Assembly (NCBI GenBank): GCA_002084385.1
Contig: NBLS01000062.1
Coordinates: 1-9,084, forward strand
Direction: 5' to 3'
Origin: Desulfobacteraceae bacterium 4572_19
GTDB taxonomy: Bacteria > Desulfobacterota > Desulfobacteria > Desulfobacterales > NBLS01
DNA length: 9,084 nucleotides
A model generated the notes under the pieces. The model was not told the DNA's origin. It saw only the letters and a program-made list of their open reading frames with translations, and ran no database searches. Shown one piece after another: positions 1 to 5,855 of the stretch; positions within the stretch are counted from its first letter, which is position 1; the number at the start of each line of letters is the position of its first letter. The translations under genes were made by a program, and so were the position numbers.

Positions 1-1070
1 ACCTTACCATTAATATTAGTTTCCGATTGAACTGCAGTTTGAATTTTATTTAAAAAATTTTTTAAATCATCATTTTCAAAATCTAAAGCAGGACCGGTTT
101 TTGTACCATCTATAGATAAGTCTGCGTTTAAATTATCCACCATCACACCTGATTTTAAACTATCTACAACCACACTTGATTTTAAATTATCTACAACCAC
201 ACCTGATTTCAAACTATCCATGGGTAAATCTGATTTTGCATTATTTCGATAAGTCTCTAATACCCGAACAAACTCTCCCAAAGTCAAAGGTTTATCTTCA
301 CCCCCAAGACCAGTTATTCCCATTCCTTCAAGAATTTCTTGAATTTGTTTATCACCTGGTAAGCTCTGCAATGGTTTTCCTGTAAGAAAAGACTCTTTTT
401 CAATATCCTGCAAGTTGGAAATTAACTTTGAAAGATTAATTCCACGACCATCTTCTTTTACATCACTCATTAAAGATGAAACAATATCGGGGGGCAAACC
501 AATAGAAGCAAGCACTGATTCAATATAAGGAACCATTGCTATTTCAAGCATCGGAGTATCTGCATTTTCATTTTCATTTGATTGTAATTCTATTTTATCA
601 AGGACATCAAATAATTCAAAAAGCGTCATACCTTCTTCGGAATCATTGTTTCTAAAACTCTCGAGAACTTTTGTTACAGAACCTTCATTAAATCCGGCAT
701 CCAAAAGATATTGTTTTAATGAATCAATCGTTTCATCGTCCACTGTCAAATCATCAAGGCTACCATATTTAGATAAAAGATGTTCTTTAAGCTGATTAAT
801 AATTCCACTATTTTCAGTATTTTCAGTATCTCCAATATTTGCCAGCATCTCTACTGCAGACATTTGATTAACTTTATCTCCATTCATTGCTTCTCCAAAT
901 GCAATACCTAAATCACCGGCAGTTTCACCTTTTTTTATAGCATTTTGAAAAATATTTAAAAACTGACTACCTTTTCTTCCCAATGAGACAGTTTCGGAAC
1001 CTGACTTTTTCATTCCCTGTCCACTTATTACATCCGCTGCTGATTGTATTTGAAAACCCGGAGAGATCAT
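1..1070 (-). CDS. Partial large low-complexity protein, possibly FliK-like flagellar hook-length control
   Basis: An open minus-strand frame runs from ATG at 1070 to the window edge without a stop, giving about 356 codons of N-terminal sequence. The start is supported by GGGAGG at 1079-1084, eight bases upstream. The protein begins MISPGFQIQSAADVISGQGM and is rich in Ser, Asn, Asp, Glu and Leu. It has no signal peptide, membrane segment or enzyme motif. Short amphipathic stretches are separated by polar linkers (for example around LLSKYGSLDDL and GFNEGSVTKVLESF), and residues about 285-320 are four tandem nine-residue repeats. This architecture recalls the variable N-terminal half of FliK, which sets flagellar hook length. 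The diagnostic FliK C-terminal domain would lie outside the window, so the name is a guess and 'hypothetical protein' is equally defensible. The Smr-domain gene lies 108 bp upstream. Confidence 0.8.
   Translation of the reverse strand, partial: MISPGFQIQSAADVISGQGMKKSGSETVSLGRKGSQFLNIFQNAIKKGETAGDLGIAFGEAMNGDKVNQMSAVEMLANIGDTENTENSGIINQLKEHLLSKYGSLDDLTVDDETIDSLKQYLLDAGFNEGSVTKVLESFRNNDSEEGMTLFELFDVLDKIELQSNENENADTPMLEIAMVPYIESVLASIGLPPDIVSSLMSDVKEDGRGINLSKLISNLQDIEKESFLTGKPLQSLPGDKQIQEILEGMGITGLGGEDKPLTLGEFVRVLETYRNNAKSDLPMDSLKSGVVVDNLKSSVVVDSLKSGVMVDNLNADLSIDGTKTGPALDFENDDLKNFLNKIQTAVQSETNINGK
111..218 (-). repeat. Four tandem 27-bp coding repeats
   Basis: Reading the minus strand from 218, four contiguous 27-bp units occupy 218-192, 191-165, 164-138 and 137-111. 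They encode DSLKSGVVV, DNLKSSVVV, DSLKSGVMV and DNLNADLSI. The first two units differ at three bases; the fourth is the most diverged. The period is a multiple of three, so the repeat can expand or shrink without breaking the frame of the large partial gene it sits in. Confidence 0.9.
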
Positions 1071-1084
1071 GAGGATATCCTCCC
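1071..1084 (-). promoter_or_regulatory. Shine-Dalgarno inside a 12-bp perfect palindrome
   Basis: The ribosome-binding site GGGAGG (1084-1079) ahead of ATG 1070 overlaps the perfect palindrome GAGGATATCCTC (1071-1082). In mRNA, GAGG could pair with CCUC across an AUAU loop and cover the site, but a 4-bp stem is weak. The RBS role is well supported by spacing; a regulatory role for the palindrome is speculation. Confidence 0.6.
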
Positions 1085-1178
1085 ATACCATTATATTATT
1101 ATTAGATATAAAAGAATGGAGTTATGGAAAACTTTTCCCTATGTTTAGGAATGAGGATAATTGATTTATGCCTGTCTG

Positions 1179-2198
1179 TTACCGTTCACGATCAACAAGA
1201 TAAACAATTACAGCACCACTTTTTTTCTTTTTACCGTTTTCCCATTTAAACGTTAAAATAATATTTAATTTCTTTAAAAAAATTATCCTGTTTTCTATAA
1301 TATCCGGAAGTACTGCTCCGTTTTCTGAATGTAAGCCTTTACCTACAATAATACGAAGCGTATAGATTCCATCCCGACTTGCACTTCTGATAAAAACATC
1401 AGCGACCTCATCTGCTTTTCGTGCAATATAACCATGGAGGTCAAGTTGTCGTTGGGGTGCGGGATAACGTTGTAATAATTTTTTTAAGGATATTGGTTTA
1501 ACGGGGTACATATTATCTTTTTTTTCTCGCAAAAGTGACGCTTGGCTTTTTCCTGCAAACGACTCTTTAAGAAGCGATGCAAAATCTTCATCCGGCTCAA
1601 CCTTATCTTGTTCAATACTATTTAAACTATCCAATTTAACAGGAGAAGATTTAACATTGGTTTGAAATACCGAAGAAGATTTCTTTTTATTTTCTAAAAA
1701 CGGAAGACCATTTTTATCAAGATTACGCTTTTTTTTACTTTTTTCTCTATTTATATCTGGCCATACACTCTCTTTTTCTTTAGAGAAACATCTATCCAAA
1801 GCCATATTTAAATCAGCATCTTTTTTGAACTCCTTGCTATCAACACTTGCATAGGTATCCTCATCAGACACCATATTACAAGAGTTTTCAGTATTAGGCA
1901 TGGAAGGTAAGCTATCATGTTGGAGATTAAAAAGTGAATGGAGATTATCTGAAGATGAAATTATTGGAAATCCATTTTTATCAACTCTGGTACTACTCTG
2001 GCAATTATCAATCTTAATATTAGAATGTTTTCTACTATTTATATGAGACTGTGATGTTTTTTGTGCGGACTGATGAATTTTTTTTTCTCGTTCAAGCTCA
2101 GCAATTCTAATCTCATTATCAATTTTCTGGCCATCAAACTGCTTATATAATTCATCAAGATCATCTGTAAGTTGAGGTTTACCATTCATATAAAACAC
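1179..2198 (-). CDS. Smr-domain protein (MutS2-related C-terminal domain)
   Basis: The C-terminal 90 residues form a Smr domain: LDLHG at 252-256, then IIVGKGLHSENGAVLP at 283-298 and SGAVIVYL at 327-334. These match the conserved LDxH and GxGxH-type motifs of Smr, a domain associated with nucleic-acid nicking or RNA cleavage and best known from MutS2; this protein has no MutS ATPase core. Residues 1-240 are polar and Ser/Lys/Asp-rich, probably disordered, with a short acidic/basic helix at 12-40. Two copies of a short motif occur in that region, VDKNGFPII (72-80) and LDKNGLPFL (160-168). The longest start is GTG at 2198; ATG at 2189 (MNGKPQL) has AGAAG eight bases upstream and may be the true start. 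It lies 60 bp downstream of the binding-protein gene and could be cotranscribed. The natural substrate is unknown. Confidence 0.9.
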   Translation of the reverse strand: MFYMNGKPQLTDDLDELYKQFDGQKIDNEIRIAELEREKKIHQSAQKTSQSHINSRKHSNIKIDNCQSSTRVDKNGFPIISSSDNLHSLFNLQHDSLPSMPNTENSCNMVSDEDTYASVDSKEFKKDADLNMALDRCFSKEKESVWPDINREKSKKKRNLDKNGLPFLENKKKSSSVFQTNVKSSPVKLDSLNSIEQDKVEPDEDFASLLKESFAGKSQASLLREKKDNMYPVKPISLKKLLQRYPAPQRQLDLHGYIARKADEVADVFIRSASRDGIYTLRIIVGKGLHSENGAVLPDIIENRIIFLKKLNIILTFKWENGKKKKSGAVIVYLVDRER

Positions 2199-2258
2199 TT
2201 CTACGGCTAAATCGACATCACCAAATTACAGTAAATAATATATTATTAATTTTATGCT

Positions 2259-3197
2259 TTATTTAGCACCAGCTGCCTTTGCAAACGTAAGATCAACAAA
2301 TTTTTCCATATCAAGTTTATCAGTCATTAATTTCATATTATTAACCATATAATCTTGAATTGTATTAAGATCCTTAATATTAGGCAACAAACTTCCGGTT
2401 GTAATTCTACCCCTTGGATCTTTAAGTACACTCTCCATAACCGATCTTTCCTGACCAAGAAAATCTGCACCGATAATAGCCGCAGATTCAGGCTGTTTAT
2501 CAATAGCCATCCCTGATCTTACAAGGCTATTACAAATTTCCTGAATAGCATCCGGATGTTTTTTTATTATCTCATCACGCACTACAAATACACAACACGG
2601 ATGATCCGGCCAAATATCTTTGGATAGATAAAATTCCTCCACATTTCCATGAGCAATAGCCTGAGAACCGATTGGTTCCGCCACAACAAAGCCAGCTATT
2701 TCACCATCTTCATCATACTGGACGGCTTCCGGCATTTGAAATGGTGCTACAACCTCAAGAAATACGTCAACACCCTTTTCATTACTTCGCCCGGGTTTTA
2801 AACCTTTTTCCGATAGAAGTTTATGAAAAAGCATATTAGGCACGGAAAGTTGATATGGAATAAGAACAACTTTACCTGCAAAATCCTCAATTTTCTGAAT
2901 ATCTGCATTTTTATTTTTAACGAGGATACTTCCCGATTTATGGGTAAAAAGAATTAATTTAATGGGAACATCTGTCTTATAAAGATCCATCGCAGTAGGT
3001 GCAAGAATAAATGCTCCATCAAGGGCTTTTGTTGTAAGATCATCTGCAACTTCATTCCACCCATTTTTTACAACAGGTTGAAGAGCACAATGTTCAAATG
3101 TTTCCATGCCTTTCTTGAGCTTTAAATCTGTTACACCAAGAATTAGATGGTCAGTAATTTTAAGGTATCCAATTTTGAGCGTAGGCTTTTTCCCCAT
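2259..3197 (-). CDS. NrtA/SsuA/TauA-like ABC solute-binding protein without signal peptide
   Basis: This 312-residue protein has the layout of the NMT1-like/NrtA-SsuA-TauA binding-protein fold. An N-terminal strand (LKIGYLKITDHLILG, 7-21) leads in, the loop APTAMDLYK follows, and then comes the inter-lobe stretch around KSGSILVKNK. GKVVLIPYQLSVPNMLFHKLL is the second-lobe helix start. Near the C-terminus are VVAEPIGSQAI and HPCCVFVVRDEIIKKHPDAIQEI. These proteins normally bind nitrate, bicarbonate, sulfonates or thiamine precursors for an ABC importer. The N-terminus MGKKPTLKIGYLK has no hydrophobic signal or lipobox, so it should stay in the cytoplasm unless the start is wrong. The start is well supported: GGGAGG sits a few bases upstream of ATG 3197. 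No permease or ATPase gene is in the window, so partner and ligand are unknown. A sensory or ligand-buffering role is possible inference. Confidence 0.88.
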   Translation of the reverse strand: MGKKPTLKIGYLKITDHLILGVTDLKLKKGMETFEHCALQPVVKNGWNEVADDLTTKALDGAFILAPTAMDLYKTDVPIKLILFTHKSGSILVKNKNADIQKIEDFAGKVVLIPYQLSVPNMLFHKLLSEKGLKPGRSNEKGVDVFLEVVAPFQMPEAVQYDEDGEIAGFVVAEPIGSQAIAHGNVEEFYLSKDIWPDHPCCVFVVRDEIIKKHPDAIQEICNSLVRSGMAIDKQPESAAIIGADFLGQERSVMESVLKDPRGRITTGSLLPNIKDLNTIQDYMVNNMKLMTDKLDMEKFVDLTFAKAAGAK

Positions 3198-3212
3198 TCT
3201 TACCTCCCTAAG

Positions 3213-3338
3213 TTTATATGAAAGTCTCCGTAATATACGATATTATAAAGACTTTCATGTTTTATTGTGGCATAATCCCGCCATGGTGGTTTATATGAAA
3301 GTCCATGAAAAAGCTGTATTAAAAGGACTTTCATGTTT
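3213..3338. repeat. Two tandem inverted-repeat units, arms ATGAAAGTC/GACTTTCAT
   Basis: Unit A has TTTATATGAAAGTC at 3213-3226 and GACTTTCATGTTT at 3250-3262. Unit B has the same two sequences at 3290-3303 and 3326-3338. The arms pair over 9-10 bp (3218-3226 with 3250-3258; 3295-3304 with 3325-3334). The intervening loops are 20-23 bases and unrelated between units, and the units are about 77 bp apart. Conserved arms with free loops point either to a repeated regulator site or RNA hairpin ahead of the binding-protein gene, or to REP/MITE-type palindromes. The sequence alone cannot separate these. Confidence 0.85.
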
Positions 3339-3390
3339 GTTCTGGTGTTTTATCCACCGGAGCAAGTTATACCAAGTTTTAAAAATATAA

Positions 3391-3419
3391 ATTTTAAAAA
3401 ATAACAAAATCATTATCAA
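3391..3419 (-). promoter_or_regulatory. Candidate sigma-70 promoter for the solute-binding protein gene
   Basis: On the minus strand TTGATA (3419-3414) is followed after exactly 17 bases by TAAAAT (3396-3391), one mismatch each from TTGACA and TATAAT. If used, the transcript would start near 3384 and have a leader of about 185 bases carrying both hairpin repeat units. The region is very AT-rich, so a chance match is quite possible. Confidence 0.3.
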
Positions 3420-3543
3420 ATTTCCTCATCGTATAACAAATTTTCCTTTATGCCAAGATAAAATATTCAAAATTAATATTTTTTTTCATAAAACACGTAT
3501 CTTACTTAAATAACATAATAAAATACACTATAAGAGATAAAAA

Positions 3544-5150
3544 TTAAGGGTTAATAACTTTAAACCTGTAAAGTGAGCCTCCTTTTTCAAACAGCTTGTC
3601 TATTTTTTTTGTAACACTTTTATCTTCTGTAAGCACAGGTGCATGATATGGTTTTAATCGTGCATCAATTACAAGAGGTCCTTCACAACCCCAATGTTTA
3701 TTTTTTACATCAAGTTTACAAGAAACCATATTATTTATTATGGGTGCAGTTATCACAAGAATTCCTGGGATAACAAAAACAGGATCATAAAAACCGGCAG
3801 GAAGTGTAAAATTAAAAGGAAGTTTAGATAAAAGCTCCCGTTTTTTATCACCTGCCGCTGCAATTACAACCTTGGAACCTTTATTAAATCCTGTTCCTGT
3901 GTAATCCAATGTATCTATTGTTGTTTCTGTATGAAAATGAAGGTCATATCGCAAATCAACCCTTTCCAGAATATGAGTAAAATATTTTTCTATATTATTA
4001 ATATCAAGGTTTGGGTTATCTTCAAATGCAGAAATAAAAAGATATTTTGCAAGTGAACAATGCCCGAACCCTAAAATTGCATTGGAAATTGTTATTATTT
4101 CTCTGGGCACTCTCTTTTTATATGGTATATATCTCTCTTCTCCGATTGCAAGAAGAAGGGGATGAACACCGGCAGCATCAACTGCATGAATAGATTTTAA
4201 ACCCGGCAGGGAAACACAGAAGTAAACGGCCAGATTGCATCTTTGCGATGATATACTGAATCTACCTTAATAACCGGAAAATTATGTTTAAGACTATAGT
4301 AGCCAATATGATCACCAAAAGGACCTTCCAGACAAGTTTTATCCGGTATAATAGTACCTGTAATACAAAAATCTGCGTCAACTGATATGGTAAAATTTTT
4401 TTTTCTGGCATATCTAAAACGCCTGCCGGCAAGAAGTCCTGCAAATGCAACTTCAGGTAGGCCTTCCGGAAGGGGCATTACTGCTGAAAAAGTGTGGGCA
4501 GGATGTCCTCCGACAAAGATAGATACACGCAAAGGTTTGCCCATCTCTATTGCTTTAGAGTGGTGCACGCCAATATCGCGTCTTATCTGGTAATGAAGTC
4601 CGATCTCTTTATTTTGAATATAATCATTTCCTGAAATCTGAATACGATACATTCCCATATTTGATTTCATAATGGAGTTATAATAAGGATCTTCTGAATA
4701 TACTTGGGGAAGAAGAATAAAAGCCCCCCCATCATCCGGCCATGATTTTATTTGCGGTAATTTATCAATAGATGTTTTCCTTGCAAAAACAGGCCCGCTT
4801 GAAACACGTTTTGGCAAAGCATGCAATCCGGATAAAACAGTTTTTAAATAACTGTGAGGATGCTTGATAAATAGTGATGGATCAGCCTTTAACTCAATAA
4901 GACGTTTTACCCTGTCAAATGTTGAACGAAAAATAAATCTTGACCTTTCAATAGTTCCAAAAAGATTTGAGACAGCCGGAAAAGGAGACCCACCTACCCT
5001 TTCAAATAAAAGAGCCGGTCCATTTGCCTGATAAATTCTACGTTGTATTTCTGCCATTTCAAGATTGGGATTAATTTCCTCTTTTATTCGTACAAGGTGG
5101 TTATTTTTTTCAAGATCCATAACACACTCATTTAAACTTCTGTATCTCAT
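3544..5150 (-). pseudogene. UbiD-family prFMN decarboxylase, broken by frameshift and internal deletions
   Basis: The gene starts at ATG 5150 with GGGAGAGAG upstream; the ATG overlaps the previous stop as ATGA. The first 311 or so residues are good UbiD sequence: NMGMYR and the following His for prFMN/metal contact, LPEGLPEVAFAG, and LEGPFGDHIGYY with the catalytic-loop Glu. After AIWPFTSV the frame falls into a stop at 4197. The reading resumes one frame over from about 4209 as LPGLKSIHAVDAAGVHPLLL and runs to 3544, including AILGFGHCSLAKYLF, TLDYTGTGFNKGSKVVIAAAG and KHWGCEGPLVIDAR. Between the two frames, about 25 residues that intact homologs carry (starting GRPPQED) are missing. A second gap of perhaps 55-60 residues seems to lie in frame between APIINNM and KNKHWGC (near 3705-3730). 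UbiD enzymes decarboxylate aromatic or alpha,beta-unsaturated acids with prenylated FMN made by UbiX. No substrate can be assigned. Confidence 0.85.
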
Positions 5151-5659
5151 AAAAAAACTCTCTCCCTAAATCCAAATTTCACACTGTTATCAAGATAAAA
5201 TATAGTTTTCGGATTAAATTGATATAATTTTACATTAAAATTAGTTGTAAGATTTTTTATTAAATTTTGTGCTATATTTTTTAGAGAAAAATCTATTTTC
5301 CCCATTGGAAGTTCTTTTATGGATGGAAACTTTTCTATATATTTTTTTATAATTAATGCTGAATCAGAATACTTTTCAACAATTGAAATTCTTCCATCCA
5401 TCTGAACACCTTTAATTTCATGCCACGCTGAATATATTGAATAAATGCTAACAGCAACAATTTTTAAAATATCCGCTTCCTTAATGTGCCTTGAATTAGG
5501 ATTTGATAGAAAATAAAAATTGGTATCAAAATAAAGATAATAAACAGGAGCCGACCATGGAACATTGTTTTTAGATGTAGCTACGGTCATGGTATGACAC
5601 ATTGTTACAAAATTTATAAATTCAGTTTTAATTTTTTTGGATTCCATTTGTATTCTCAT
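5147..5659 (-). CDS. PNPOx-like FMN-binding split-barrel family protein
   Basis: A protein of about 170 residues with the pyridoxamine-phosphate-oxidase-like split barrel. TMTVATSKNNVPWSAPVYYLYFDTNFYFLSNPNSRHIKEA gives strands 1-4 (quoted in parts: TVATSKNN, PWSAPVYYLY, FYFLSNPNSRHIKEA), followed by VAVSIYS, WHEIKGVQMDGRISIVE and a C-terminal strand YQFNPKTIFYLD. Family members bind FMN, F420 or haem; this one lacks enough to name a reaction. The frame is open to a TTG at 5698, but ATG 5659 (MRIQMESKK) or ATG 5647 (MESKKIKTEF) is more likely; neither has a strong Shine-Dalgarno. TTGTGT-17-TATCAT (5698-5670) is a weak promoter candidate just upstream, next to the 107-bp inverted repeat. Its stop overlaps the UbiD start by four bases, so the two were translationally coupled and probably worked together, although the UbiD gene is now broken. 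Confidence 0.82.
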   Translation of the reverse strand: MRIQMESKKIKTEFINFVTMCHTMTVATSKNNVPWSAPVYYLYFDTNFYFLSNPNSRHIKEADILKIVAVSIYSIYSAWHEIKGVQMDGRISIVEKYSDSALIIKKYIEKFPSIKELPMGKIDFSLKNIAQNLIKNLTTNFNVKLYQFNPKTIFYLDNSVKFGFRERVFL

Positions 5660-5699
5660 CGTGTCATCAATGATAAACTCAACTTGGTAAAAACACAAC

Positions 5700-5806
5700 G
5701 TAAGCGTTCACAAGCACATCATCTTCGCATAAACAGCTTGTCCAATATAGGACAACTATTATATAATAAGCTGTTTATGCGAATATAAGAACTTGTGAAC
5801 GCTTAC
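5700..5806. mobile_element. 107-bp nested inverted repeat, MITE-like element
   Basis: The outer arms GTAAGCGTTCACAAG (5700-5714) and its exact reverse complement (5792-5806) match over 15 of 15 bases. Inside them a second perfect pair, TTCGCATAAACAGCTT (5724-5739) and its complement (5768-5783), matches 16 of 16. The core (5740-5753) holds a small GTCC/GGAC hairpin. The asymmetric gaps are 9 and 8 bases, so the whole unit can fold into one long hairpin. Termini beginning GTAAGCG resemble, from memory, the ends of IS66-family elements. I found no 8-bp target duplication: flanks AACACAAC and AAATGTGA differ. It lies between the two-domain methyltransferase and the PNPOx-like gene and might also end transcription of the former. 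Confidence 0.75.
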
Positions 5807-5855
5807 AAATGTGAGATTACCGAAAAATTACATTTCTTATTCGTAAATGGTTATG

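Larger units (their letters stand above)
3198..3543. other. 346-bp intergenic region between the ubiD pseudogene and the binding-protein gene
   Basis: The left half (3213-3338) holds the paired inverted repeats. The right half (about 3350-3543) is very AT-rich, with the candidate promoter above and no codon-like pattern. I see no T-run-backed hairpin that would terminate the ubiD transcript at its 3' end (near 3544). The plus-strand frame that crosses the repeats shows no family features and I do not believe it is a gene. Confidence 0.7.

Noticed and set aside
111..218. CRISPR array
   Set aside because: The repeats are directly contiguous without spacers and are in frame within a coding sequence.
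176..385. Plus-strand open frame of 69 codons
   Set aside because: It lies opposite the long continuous minus-strand frame and its tandem repeats.
1126..1138. GGAAAACTTTTCC palindrome between the Smr gene and the partial gene as a terminator
   Set aside because: The arms meet at one base so no stable loop can form; at most a protein-binding dyad.
2234..2247. AT-only palindrome AATAATATATTATT after the binding-protein gene as a terminator
   Set aside because: It has no GC pairs and no following T-run; expected by chance in AT-rich DNA.
3361..3380. Sigma-54 promoter suggested by TTGG...TTGC on the minus strand
   Set aside because: The GG and GC elements are 8 bases apart instead of the required 10.
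3106..3390. Plus-strand open frame of 94 codons across the inverted repeats
   Set aside because: It overlaps the start of the binding-protein gene and the repeat arms, has no family features and no ribosome-binding site; antisense shadow.
3544..4110. Separate gene for the UbiD C-terminal part
   Set aside because: The apparent start is an internal GTG without a Shine-Dalgarno, and homologous sequence continues upstream of it in the same frame to about 4209; it is the 3' piece of one broken gene.
5700..5806. Integron attC site
   Set aside because: It lacks the RYYYAAC/GTTRRRY core sites and the arms are perfect instead of having the extra-helical bases of attC; there is no integrase and no cassette array.
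5692..5814. 8-bp target duplication flanking the nested inverted repeat
   Set aside because: The flanks AACACAAC and AAATGTGA are not alike, so insertion history cannot be shown this way.
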